Origin: Desulfomicrobium orale DSM 12838
GTDB taxonomy: Bacteria > Desulfobacterota > Desulfovibrionia > Desulfovibrionales > Desulfomicrobiaceae
NCBI RefSeq assembly: GCF_001553625.1
Contig: NZ_CP014230.1
Span: forward strand, 992,001 to 1,056,000
DNA length: 64,000 nucleotides
Direction: 5' to 3'
Shown here: piece after piece, positions 1 through 7,738 of the stretch
How the letters are laid out: each line of letters begins with the position of its first letter
Position numbering within the stretch: the stretch's first letter is position 1
Position numbers and translations under genes: made by a program
Notes under the pieces: model-generated
The model's database searches: none
The model's input: the letters and a program-made list of their open reading frames with translations, nothing else
What the model was told of the DNA's origin: nothing

Positions 1-33
1 AACGTGTTCAGGACCAAAGGGGAGGGCGCATGA
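1..33 (+). CDS. C-terminal end of an upstream gene (partial)
   Basis: The first 33 bases read in frame as a ten-residue tail (NVFRTKGEGA) followed by TGA. That stop overlaps the ATG of the next gene in an ATGA junction, the same arrangement used between the following genes. In korABCD operons a small 2[4Fe-4S] ferredoxin subunit (KorD) often sits at this position, so this may be its end. The identity is inference from context only; ten residues carry no family signal. Confidence 0.35.
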   Translation, partial: NVFRTKGEGA

Positions 34-1094
34 GCGAGCCCCGCATCTTCATCAAGGGAAACGAAGCCATCGCCCGGGGCGCTCTGGCCGCCGGGGTGCA
101 GTGTTATTTCGGCTACCCCATTACTCCGCAGAATGACATTCCAGAGTTCATGTCCTCGGCTATCGTGGAGGCGGGCGGGCAGTTCGTCCAGGCCGAGAGC
201 GAGGTGGCCGCGGCCAACATGCTCATGGGCGCGGCGGCCTGCGGCGTGCGTGCGTTGACCTCTTCGTCCAGCCCTGGCGTGTCCCTGAAGCAGGAAGCCA
301 TTTCCTACATGGCCGGCAGCGAGATTCCCGGCGTCATCGTGAACATGAGCCGCGGCGGCCCCGGTCTGGGAGACATCGGGCCGTCCCAGGGCGACTATTT
401 CCAGGCCGTCAAGGGCGGCGGCCACGGCGACTACCACCTGCTGGTGCTGGCTCCGGGCACAGTCCAGGAAGCCTACGACCTGACCATCAAGGCCTTCGAG
501 CTGGCCTTCGCCTACCGTAATCCGGTCATGATTCTGGGCGACGCCATCATCGGCCAGATGAAGGAGCCCGTGGTGCCCTGGAAGCCCGAAAATCTGGACC
601 AGGCCGAAGGGCAGAGCTGGGGGCTCTGCGGAGCCAGGGGACGTGAGCCGCGGCTTTTGAAGTCCCTGTTTCTGGACGACGGGGCCCTGGCCGGGCAGAA
701 CCTGAAGCTGGCCGCCAAGTATGAGGCCATGCAGGCCGAGTCCGACCAGGAAATGTTTCTGACCGACGACGCCGAACTCGTCGTGGTGGCCTTCGGATCC
801 ATCGGCCGCATTGTCAAAAGCGCCGTGCGCAAGCTCCGCGCCCGGGGACACAGAGTCGGGCTGGTTCGCCCCATCACCCTGTTTCCCTTTCCTTCGGCCG
901 TACTGCTGGATCTGGCCCGTCAGGGCAAACGCTTCCTGACCATCGAGCACAACATGGGGCAGATGGTGGAAGACGTGCGTCTGGCCATCCGCACCGTGGC
1001 CGACTCGGCCTTCCACGGCCAGCTGCCCGGCAATCTGCCCACCCCGGACGATTTCGAGGAACCCATTCTGAAGGCTCTGGAGGAAAGAGCATGA
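30..1094 (+). CDS. korA: 2-oxoacid:ferredoxin oxidoreductase, alpha subunit
   Basis: Alpha subunit of a thiamine-diphosphate 2-oxoacid:acceptor oxidoreductase, which converts a 2-oxoacid plus CoA to acyl-CoA and CO2 and reduces ferredoxin in the cytoplasm. The 354 residues match the KorA/VorB type: the family block GYPITPQNDIPEF lies near residue 28 and a pyrimidine-binding-like domain fills the N-terminal half. GGGGAGG precedes the ATG. The gene overlaps korB by 4 bp and is followed by korC, so the three subunits are translationally coupled. Substrate choice (2-oxoglutarate or branched-chain oxoacids) cannot be settled from sequence. 2-Oxoglutarate is favoured because sulfate reducers use this enzyme biosynthetically. 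Confidence 0.88.
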   Translation: MSEPRIFIKGNEAIARGALAAGVQCYFGYPITPQNDIPEFMSSAIVEAGGQFVQAESEVAAANMLMGAAACGVRALTSSSSPGVSLKQEAISYMAGSEIPGVIVNMSRGGPGLGDIGPSQGDYFQAVKGGGHGDYHLLVLAPGTVQEAYDLTIKAFELAFAYRNPVMILGDAIIGQMKEPVVPWKPENLDQAEGQSWGLCGARGREPRLLKSLFLDDGALAGQNLKLAAKYEAMQAESDQEMFLTDDAELVVVAFGSIGRIVKSAVRKLRARGHRVGLVRPITLFPFPSAVLLDLARQGKRFLTIEHNMGQMVEDVRLAIRTVADSAFHGQLPGNLPTPDDFEEPILKALEERA

Positions 1095-1852
1095 GCCAGG
1101 AAACCCGCGTCACCAATTATCCCGAGGTTCTCACGGACCGGCCCACCCACTACTGTCCGGGCTGCCACCACGGCACGGCCCATCGTCTGGTGGCCGAGGC
1201 CCTGACGGATCTGGGACTGGTCGAGGACACCATTCTCATCGGCTCCATCGGCTGTTCGGTGTTCATCTACAATTATCTGTCTCTGGACGCCATAGAAGCC
1301 CCCCACGGCCGGGCTCCGGCGGTGGCCACGGGAGTCAAGCGCGCCCGGCCGGATAAAACCGTGTTCACCTACCAGGGCGACGGCGATCTGGCCTCCATCG
1401 GCATGGCTGAGATCATGCACTGTGCCAACCGGGGGGAGAACATCACCACCATTTTCGTCAACAACACCGTGTACGGCATGACCGGCGGACAGATGGCTCC
1501 CACCACCCTGGTCGGGCAGAAAACCACCACCTGTCCCGGCGGGCGCTGCCGCGAGAACGAAGGCATGCCCATCCGCATGACCGAAATCATCGCCTCTCTG
1601 GGCGGCGTGGCCTACGCCGAACGCGTGGCTGTGAACAACGTGAAGAACATCCGCAAGGCGCGCAAAGCAGTGGCCAGGGCCTTTGAATGCCAGACAAAAA
1701 ATCTGGGTTTTTCTTTCGTCGAAATTCTGGCGACCTGTCCCACCAACTGGCATATGACGCCTCTGGCGGCCAACAAGCGGGTGGAAACGGAGATGATACC
1801 CTATTTTCCGCTGGGCGTTTACAAGGACGTGCTGGCCGGGGAGGAAAAATGA
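1091..1852 (+). CDS. korB: 2-oxoacid:ferredoxin oxidoreductase, beta (ThDP-binding) subunit
   Basis: The 253-residue catalytic subunit binds thiamine diphosphate and the [4Fe-4S] cluster of the oxidoreductase. Visible motifs are CPGCHHG near residue 23 (cluster cysteines), the ThDP-binding GDGDLASIG around residue 95, and FVNNTVYGMTGGQ, which closes the cofactor pocket. It starts at an ATGA overlap with korA and ends in another ATGA overlap with korC, giving an alpha-beta-gamma order. Length is normal for stand-alone KorB/VorA-type subunits. The product works only as part of the complex. Confidence 0.9.
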   Translation: MSQETRVTNYPEVLTDRPTHYCPGCHHGTAHRLVAEALTDLGLVEDTILIGSIGCSVFIYNYLSLDAIEAPHGRAPAVATGVKRARPDKTVFTYQGDGDLASIGMAEIMHCANRGENITTIFVNNTVYGMTGGQMAPTTLVGQKTTTCPGGRCRENEGMPIRMTEIIASLGGVAYAERVAVNNVKNIRKARKAVARAFECQTKNLGFSFVEILATCPTNWHMTPLAANKRVETEMIPYFPLGVYKDVLAGEEK

Positions 1853-2409
1853 GCGTGTATCAGGATGCCATCATCGCCGGATTCGGCGGACAGGGAGTCA
1901 TGCTCATCGGGAACCTGCTGGCCTGCGCGGGCATGGATGCCGGGCTCAACGTGACCTACATCCCGGTTTACGGCCCGGAAATGCGCGGGGGCACGGCCAA
2001 CTGCACGGTTGTCATTTCCGACGACGTGGTGGGTTCGCCCATCATCCGCTCTCCCTTGAGCCTCATCGTCATGAACGGCCCGTCTCTGGACAAGTTTCAG
2101 CCCTGCCTGCAGGACGGCGGGGTCATGATTCTGAACTCCTCCCTCATCGACCCGGCCAAGGCCGAAAAGGACCGGGTCCGGGTTTTCGCCGTTCCTGTCA
2201 ACGAGATCGCCGATAGGCTCGGTAACACGCGCATGGCCAACATGGTCGCTCTGGGCGCTTACGCGCAGGCCACGGGCATCGTGCCGGTCAAGCGCATTCA
2301 GGACAGCCTCGGTTCGGTCATTTCAAACCACTACAGCCATATGATTCCCAAAAACGCCGCCGCCCTCCAGGCCGGAGCCGACTACGCGGCCGAGCACGGC
2401 AGCATGTGA
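1849..2409 (+). CDS. korC: 2-oxoacid:ferredoxin oxidoreductase, gamma subunit
   Basis: The gamma subunit (186 residues) begins [17 protein letters not shown], the glycine-rich block typical of the pyruvate/ketoisovalerate oxidoreductase gamma domain. [12 protein letters not shown] follows near residue 43, also a family signature, and contacts CoA in related enzymes. The ATG at 1849 overlaps the korB stop (ATGA). Longer in-frame starts inside korB exist but have no better ribosome site. It is the last gene of the operon and is followed by a strong hairpin. Confidence 0.9.
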   Translation: MSVYQDAIIAGFGGQGVMLIGNLLACAGMDAGLNVTYIPVYGPEMRGGTANCTVVISDDVVGSPIIRSPLSLIVMNGPSLDKFQPCLQDGGVMILNSSLIDPAKAEKDRVRVFAVPVNEIADRLGNTRMANMVALGAYAQATGIVPVKRIQDSLGSVISNHYSHMIPKNAAALQAGADYAAEHGSM

Positions 2410-2455
2410 CACAAGCGTGCCCCGCACCCGTAATCTGCACCTCATCAGGAAAAGG

Positions 2456-2483
2456 AAAAGCCGCGGAAGAATCCGCGGCTTTT
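2456..2483. terminator. bidirectional intrinsic terminator
   Basis: A perfect 11 bp stem (AAAAGCCGCGG / CCGCGGCTTTT) with a 6-base loop. It has A-rich and T-rich flanks on both sides, so it can terminate korC from the left and modA from the right. The two genes converge here. Confidence 0.85.
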
Positions 2484-2530
2484 CGCATTTTTCATGACCG
2501 CCGAAATGTGCGGCCTTTGCCGACCCTGTC

Positions 2531-3280
2531 TTATGGGCGGGTGAATCCGTATTTGCTCAGGATGGCCTGTCCTTCAGGGCTTTGCACAAACTGGATGAAG
2601 GCCTGTCCGGCGTCCTGCCTGGAAGATTTCTGCAGCAGGGCAATGGGATAGGTGATGGGCTTATGCCCCGTCACGGTAGCCGCCACCCTGACCTTGTCCG
2701 CGCGCTGGGCCGCATCCGTGGCGTAGACCAGTCCGGCCTGGACTTCGCCGCGGGACACATAATCCAGAGCCTGGCGCACGCTTTCGGCCAGAACGAACTT
2801 GGGAGTGAGGGTCTCGTACAGACCGGCGGCGGTCAGGGCCGCCTTGGCGTAGCGCCCGGCCGGAACGGAATCGGGGTTGCCGATGGCGATGAGCTTGACC
2901 TCTTTTTGCTCCATGTCCTTGGGATCGGACAAGGGCAGGCCGTTTTCGGAGGGAACGATCAGGACCAGCGCGTTGCCGGCAAAATTTGTCCGGGATTTCG
3001 CGTCGATGAGGCTTGCCGCCTTGTCCATGGTTTCCTGGTCGGCCGAGGCGAAGACATCCACGGGCGCGCCCTGCTCCATCTGTTTGAGGAGGGCTCCCGA
3101 GGCCGCGAAATTGAAGACCAGGGTGGTGCCGGGGTTGGCCTTCTCGAAAGGCTCCTTCATTTCACCGAAGGCGTTGGTCAGGCTGGCCGCCGCCGAGACG
3201 ACCAGATCCGCCGCGTGGAGGGGAAGGGCGAAGAGCAGAAGGGCTGCGAGCAGAGCGGCATGGATGGAAAAGCGTTTCAT
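2531..3280 (-). CDS. modA: molybdate ABC transporter substrate-binding protein
   Basis: The periplasmic molybdate/tungstate-binding protein has 249 residues. The start is the ATG at 3280, preceded by AGGAGGTCCTC, and it opens with a Sec signal peptide (MKRFSIHAALLAALLLF, cleaved after LHA). The mature part starts ADLVVSAAASLTNAF, the oxyanion-binding serine/alanine block of ModA; FAASGALLKQMEQGAPVDVF is the second ligand segment. An in-frame upstream extension lacks a ribosome site and would bury the signal peptide. No modB or modC lies beside it: the neighbours are the convergent korC and pgeF. The permease must be encoded elsewhere. Confidence 0.9.
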   Translation of the reverse strand: MKRFSIHAALLAALLLFALPLHAADLVVSAAASLTNAFGEMKEPFEKANPGTTLVFNFAASGALLKQMEQGAPVDVFASADQETMDKAASLIDAKSRTNFAGNALVLIVPSENGLPLSDPKDMEQKEVKLIAIGNPDSVPAGRYAKAALTAAGLYETLTPKFVLAESVRQALDYVSRGEVQAGLVYATDAAQRADKVRVAATVTGHKPITYPIALLQKSSRQDAGQAFIQFVQSPEGQAILSKYGFTRP

Positions 3281-3386
3281 GAGGACCTCCTGATTATACG
3301 GGTTGCGAAGTCTTCCCTGTGATCCGGGAGAGCCTGTTTTGACAACATGGTCACGCATCCGTGAGAAATGGGGACAGACGCGGTTC

Positions 3387-4124
3387 TTATTCCTTCCAGA
3401 TGACGCCTGTCTGGCGGCCCGTCACATGGTCCCGGCGATAGGAAAAGAACTGTCCGGACGAAGCCGTGCACAGGTCGATGGAGAAGATGTTCCGGGCCGG
3501 AATGCCCGCGCCCATGAGCTGGTTCCGGGTCAGGGTCCATAAATCCATGCGCCGGGTTTGCGGGTTGAAGCAGGAACGGAACGTGGGCGGCCATTCGGAG
3601 CTGAAATTGACGAACTCGCTTTTGCCCGGTCCCAGGCTCGGCCCGCGCACGGCCAGTACATGGGCCGGGTCCACTCCGTATCCGGCGCAGAAGCGCCGTA
3701 CTGCGTTGCCCGGGAAATTGCCCGCGTTGCCGCGCCAGCCGCAGTGCAGGGCCGCCACATGGAGGCCGTCCTCGTCCGTCAGCAGGATGGCCTGACAGTC
3801 GGCCGTCTTGATGACCAGTCCGTGCCCGGATTGTCCGGTGCACAGCCCGTCTCCCTGCAGTACCGGCGCGCTGAAGAAATCATCCTCCAGGTTCATGTGC
3901 ATGTCCTGTCCGTGGACCTGGACCAGCTCCTGCCAGGCCGCAAGACCCAGGGCGCGGCGCAGCTCTTCCCGGTTGGCGCGCACGGCTTCTTCGTCGTCGC
4001 CCACTTCCAGAGACATGTTGGCCTGGGCGAACCGGCCCTGACTTTTGCCGCCTCGGCGGGTGGTGAAAACGCAGCGCACGTTGTCCACGCCGGGAAACCG
4101 GAATTCCAGCAGTTCCAGGCTCAT
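3387..4124 (-). CDS. pgeF: laccase-domain purine nucleosidase/oxidase (PgeF/YfiH family)
   Basis: This 245-residue member of the Cu/Zn laccase-domain family (COG1496) carries the expected metal-ligand segments: QVHGQDM near residue 88, KTADCQ around residue 128 and ALHCGWRGNAGNF near residue 146. Family members act on purine nucleosides or correct mis-loaded peptidoglycan precursors (PgeF in E. coli). The role here is inferred from homology only. Its ATG overlaps the stop of the upstream cyclo-ligase gene by 4 bp, so the two are co-translated. Confidence 0.82.
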   Translation of the reverse strand: MSLELLEFRFPGVDNVRCVFTTRRGGKSQGRFAQANMSLEVGDDEEAVRANREELRRALGLAAWQELVQVHGQDMHMNLEDDFFSAPVLQGDGLCTGQSGHGLVIKTADCQAILLTDEDGLHVAALHCGWRGNAGNFPGNAVRRFCAGYGVDPAHVLAVRGPSLGPGKSEFVNFSSEWPPTFRSCFNPQTRRMDLWTLTRNQLMGAGIPARNIFSIDLCTASSGQFFSYRRDHVTGRQTGVIWKE

Positions 4125-4711
4125 GAATCCTCCCTGAAATGGCGGGTGATGGAAAATTCCGGTGTGAGGACGATATCCGCCGGGCGGTCCCAGGGCTCCA
4201 CGGGCAGCGCGTCCGTGATCTGAAAATCATAGGCCAGGCCGATGATCAGCACCGGCGCGTCCACAGAGGCCAGAAAGCGGTCATAGTAGCCGCCGCCGAA
4301 TCCCAGGCGGAAACCCCGGCGGTCGAAGGCCAGAGCAGGAAGCAGAATGACATCCGGAGCGGATGGGCAGAAAGGCGTGTCCGGCCGGGGTTCCATCAGG
4401 CCGAACGCGCCGGGGGCGATGTCGGCACGGGAGCGGATCTGGTGGATATCCATGAGGCCGGGCTCGCCAGGGCGGCAGCGCGGGGCCAGAACAGAGCGGT
4501 TTTCCGCCGGCAGCCGGTCCAGAAGCGGCCAGGTATCCACCTCGCCTTTGGCGGACAGGTAGAGAAGGACGGACCGGGCCGCGCGGACTTCGGCCAGCTC
4601 CAGCAGCTTCTCCCTGATCCGGGCGCTGTCCGCTGCCGCCAGCTTTGCCGGATAGGTCTGGCGAAGCCGCAGGAAGCGTTCACGCAGAGCGGTTTTTCCG
4701 GGGCCTTGCAT
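4121..4711 (-). CDS. 5-formyltetrahydrofolate cyclo-ligase
   Basis: Converts 5-formyl-THF to 5,10-methenyl-THF with ATP, recovering folate from the storage form. The 196-residue product has the family pattern: KTALRERFLRLRQTYPAKL near the start, YLSAKGEVDTWPLL, and the C-terminal LPALAFDRRGFRLGFGGGYY that forms the nucleotide and substrate site. I chose the ATG at 4711 because it gives the usual length and has AAAGGAG upstream. An in-frame ATG at 4819 would add 36 unconserved residues. It overlaps pgeF by 4 bp. Confidence 0.86.
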   Translation of the reverse strand: MQGPGKTALRERFLRLRQTYPAKLAAADSARIREKLLELAEVRAARSVLLYLSAKGEVDTWPLLDRLPAENRSVLAPRCRPGEPGLMDIHQIRSRADIAPGAFGLMEPRPDTPFCPSAPDVILLPALAFDRRGFRLGFGGGYYDRFLASVDAPVLIIGLAYDFQITDALPVEPWDRPADIVLTPEFSITRHFREDS

Positions 4712-4869
4712 GAGTCCGTAGGCTCCTTTACTGATGATGTGCGGGGATTCATTTCCTTCCGGCAGAGCCAGGAAAGCTGTCCGGAACATGCCGCTCCGGT
4801 CCCCGGATTTCGAAGACATGAGCGGGAATGCCGCGCCGGTTTCGTAAACAACTTCAGGGTAGGTGGCAA

Positions 4870-5544
4870 ATGAGCGACGCCAAAAGATTCTGGATAGCCT
4901 TCGGAGATATTCACCAGCGGGTCGCCGCCGTGGACCGCGTGGAAGATCTGGCTCAGGCCAGCGGCGTGCTGCTGAACGGGGATCTGACCAATATCGGCTC
5001 GCGCGAGGACGCGATTCATGTTCTGGATGCCGTGGCGCGCAAGAATCCGCGCATTTTCGCCCAGGTGGGCAACATGGACACGGCTCTGGTGGAGCGGGTG
5101 CTGACGGAGCGTGAAGTCAATGTCCACGCCCGCGTGACGGATCTTGGCGGCGGAGTCGGCCTTGCCGCCGTGGGCCGCTCCACGCCCACGCCCTTCGGCA
5201 CGCCCTCGGAAGAGAGCGAGGAACAGATCTGCCAGTGGGTGCACGGGGTGCTCAAGGAGGCGGCGGGCTTTGCCCAGGTCATCCTCATGGTCCACACGCC
5301 GCCCAAAGGCGAAGTGGTGGACAGGCTTTTTTCCGGCGGCCATGTGGGCAGCCCCGGCATCCGCGCCCTTATCGAACGCTATCAGCCCGCCGTGGTGGTC
5401 ACGGGGCACATTCACGAGGGCTTCGGCGAGGAGATGATCGGCCGTTCCCATGTGCTCAATCCGGGCAGCTTCGCCGACGGCGGCTATGTGCGCATCGAGG
5501 AGACCGCCGCTGGTCTGGCCGCCAGCCTGAGGAAGGTGGCGTGA
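4870..5544 (+). CDS. metallophosphoesterase family protein
   Basis: A 224-residue calcineurin-like phosphoesterase. All metal-ligand blocks are present in order: GDIHQR (residue 11), GDLTNIG (about 38), GNMD (about 66), VHTPPKG (about 143) and GHIHEG (about 183). These form a dinuclear metal centre that hydrolyses phosphoester bonds. The YfcE/MJ0936-like size suggests a small cytoplasmic phosphodiesterase, but the substrate cannot be predicted. The ATG at 4870 is preceded by AGGGTAGGTGG. Its stop overlaps the GTG start of xthA. Confidence 0.82.
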   Translation: MSDAKRFWIAFGDIHQRVAAVDRVEDLAQASGVLLNGDLTNIGSREDAIHVLDAVARKNPRIFAQVGNMDTALVERVLTEREVNVHARVTDLGGGVGLAAVGRSTPTPFGTPSEESEEQICQWVHGVLKEAAGFAQVILMVHTPPKGEVVDRLFSGGHVGSPGIRALIERYQPAVVVTGHIHEGFGEEMIGRSHVLNPGSFADGGYVRIEETAAGLAASLRKVA

Positions 5545-6314
5545 GCATCCGGCTTTTTTCCTGGAATGTGAATGGGTTCCGGGCAGTGCTGGGCAAGGGT
5601 TTCGGCGACTGGCTCGCCGGAGCGGCTCCGGATGTGCTCGGTTTGCAGGAGGTGAAGGCGGAGGAAGGGCAGATCGGCGAGGCCCGGCATTTTCCGGGGT
5701 ATGCCTGCGTCTGGAACGCCGCCAGAACCAAAAAGGGCTATTCCGGCACGGCCTGCTACACCCGTCATGAACCCCTGGCCGTACATCGCGGCCTGCCCGA
5801 CGAGCGCTACCGGGGGGAAGGACGGGTCATCCGTCTGGAGTTCGAGCACTTCCATTTTTTCAACATCTATTTTCCCAACGGCCAGATGAGCCAGAACCGG
5901 CTGGACTTCAAGATGGGCTTTTACGACGCCTTCCTGGCCCACGCCGAGGATCTGCGCCGGAGCAAGCCCATCGTGGTCTGCGGGGATTTCAACACCGCCC
6001 ACCGCGAGATCGACCTCAAAAATCCCAAGGCCAACGAAAACACTTCCGGCTTCCTGCCGGTGGAACGGGCCTGGATGGACCGCTTCATCGGACACGGCTA
6101 CGTGGATACCTTCCGCCATTGCCGAGGCGACGTGACCGGAGCCTATTCCTGGTGGAGCTACAGGCACGGCGCTCGCTCGCGCAATGCCGGATGGCGCATC
6201 GACTATTTTTTCGTGTCCGAGGAACTGCGCCCTCTGATCACGGACGCCTGGATCGACGCCGATGTCCAGGGTTCCGACCACTGCCCGGTGGGTCTTGAAC
6301 TGGACCTGCCGTGA
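5541..6314 (+). CDS. xthA: exodeoxyribonuclease III
   Basis: The 257-residue AP endonuclease/3'-exonuclease of base-excision repair belongs to the EEP superfamily. Landmarks are LFSWNVNGFRA (residue 4), LQEVKAEEG with the metal-binding glutamate (about 35), CGDFNTAH (about 145), RIDYFFVSEEL (about 219) and the catalytic GSDHCPV near the end. Translation starts at a GTG that overlaps the previous stop (GTGA). Upstream in-frame sequence lies inside the phosphoesterase gene and is not family-like. It overlaps rtcB by 4 bp. Confidence 0.92.
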   Translation: MSIRLFSWNVNGFRAVLGKGFGDWLAGAAPDVLGLQEVKAEEGQIGEARHFPGYACVWNAARTKKGYSGTACYTRHEPLAVHRGLPDERYRGEGRVIRLEFEHFHFFNIYFPNGQMSQNRLDFKMGFYDAFLAHAEDLRRSKPIVVCGDFNTAHREIDLKNPKANENTSGFLPVERAWMDRFIGHGYVDTFRHCRGDVTGAYSWWSYRHGARSRNAGWRIDYFFVSEELRPLITDAWIDADVQGSDHCPVGLELDLP

Positions 6315-7729
6315 AATCTTCCCGCCCATCCCGGAAAGGCGCTGAACCCCTGCTGAATCCGGCCGCTCTGGGCATTCCTTCAGGCCTTGAATCTGTGGCC
6401 CTGGCCTGCGCCCGGGAGCTGGCAGCGGAGGGCATGCCCGGCAAGGCTTTGCGGCGGCTGTTCGTCCGGCTTGTGGAGACTCCGGCCTTTTTTACCGATC
6501 ATCCCGTTCTGGGCCGCCTGGCGGCCATGCTCCAGAGCCGGTCCGCGCCCGGCAGAAATTTTTCGGACCCCGTGCCGGAGCCGGGACATTCGGCGCCGTG
6601 GCGGGCCTTTGGCGAAGGACTGGACGCCGGGGCCCGGGAACAGATGAATCACGGCTGCTCGCTTCCCGTGGCAGTGGCCGGAGCCCTCATGCCCGACGCC
6701 CATATGGGTTACGGCCTGCCCATCGGCGGGGTGCTGGCCGTGGAAAACGCGGTCATTCCGTATGGTGTGGGCATGGACATTGCCTGCCGCATGAGGATGA
6801 CCGTGTACGCCGAAGACCCCGGCATGCTTCATGTCCGGGCCGACGATCTGGCCGAGGCTCTGGAGCGGGAGACGCGCTTCGGCGTGGGTGCGGCCTTCCA
6901 TCATCCCCGGAATCATCCGGTCATGACCGAGGACTGGGATTTTTCTCCCGTGACCCGGAAAATGAAGGACACGGCCTGGAAGCAGCTCGGCACCAGCGGG
7001 TCGGGCAATCATTTTGTGGAATGGGGCGTACTCGATGGACCCCGCGGGCTGGGAGAACTCGGGCCGGGCAGATATCTGGCGCTGCTCTCACACAGCGGCA
7101 GCCGGGGTGCGGGCGGGGAGGTGGCCAGGCATTATTCCGCCCTGGCGCGGGCCATGCGCCCCGGATTGCCGAAGGGTCTGGCCCATCTGGCCTGGCTCGG
7201 CCTGGATACGGATGAGGGCCGGGAGTACTGGGCCGCCATGCAGCTCATGGGTCGCTACAGCGCGGCCAACCACGCCCTCATTCACGCCGCCGTATCCGGC
7301 AGCCTTGGGCTTTGCGCGGCGTGGAGCGTGGAAAACCACCACAATTTCGCCTGGGAAGAGGTTCATGGCGGGCAGCGCGTCATCGTGCACCGCAAGGGCG
7401 CGACACCGGCCGGTGCGGGCGTTCTGGGCGTCATTCCGGGAACCATGATCCATCCGGCCTTCGTCGTGGAAGGGCTGGGCAATCCGCTGTCGCTGGAGTC
7501 CGCGGCCCACGGGGCCGGGCGGGCCATGAGCCGGCAGGAGGCCGCCCGGCGTTTCCGGCGCAGGGATATGGAAGAGGTTCTGCGCCGGGCCGGAGTACGC
7601 CTTCTTTCCGCCGGAGTGGACGAGGCGCCCATGGCCTACAAGGACATCCGCACCGTCATGGCCGCTCAGCGCGAGCTGGTCCGCATCCGGGGCACGTTCA
7701 CTCCGCGTATTGTGAAAATGGCGGGATAG
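6311..7729 (+). CDS. rtcB: RtcB family RNA-splicing ligase
   Basis: RtcB joins RNA 2',3'-cyclic phosphate (or 3'-phosphate) ends to 5'-OH ends using GTP and Mn2+. The 472-residue protein keeps the active-site blocks: the metal cysteine in YGVGMDIACRM (about residue 160), GTSGSGNHFVEW (about 228), SHSGSRG (about 260), HRKGATP (about 362), and the guanylylated histidine in SAAHGAGR (about 400). The first 110 residues are a poorly conserved extension before the RtcB core. It starts in an ATGA overlap with xthA and ends 9 bp before the convergent nadB. No terminator is visible between them. Confidence 0.85.
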   Translation: MKSSRPSRKGAEPLLNPAALGIPSGLESVALACARELAAEGMPGKALRRLFVRLVETPAFFTDHPVLGRLAAMLQSRSAPGRNFSDPVPEPGHSAPWRAFGEGLDAGAREQMNHGCSLPVAVAGALMPDAHMGYGLPIGGVLAVENAVIPYGVGMDIACRMRMTVYAEDPGMLHVRADDLAEALERETRFGVGAAFHHPRNHPVMTEDWDFSPVTRKMKDTAWKQLGTSGSGNHFVEWGVLDGPRGLGELGPGRYLALLSHSGSRGAGGEVARHYSALARAMRPGLPKGLAHLAWLGLDTDEGREYWAAMQLMGRYSAANHALIHAAVSGSLGLCAAWSVENHHNFAWEEVHGGQRVIVHRKGATPAGAGVLGVIPGTMIHPAFVVEGLGNPLSLESAAHGAGRAMSRQEAARRFRRRDMEEVLRRAGVRLLSAGVDEAPMAYKDIRTVMAAQRELVRIRGTFTPRIVKMAG

Positions 7730-7738
7730 GGACCGGGG

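Noticed and set aside
2406-2651. 81-codon open frame following korC
   Set aside because: It runs through the bidirectional terminator and into the end of modA; no ribosome site and no conserved motif.
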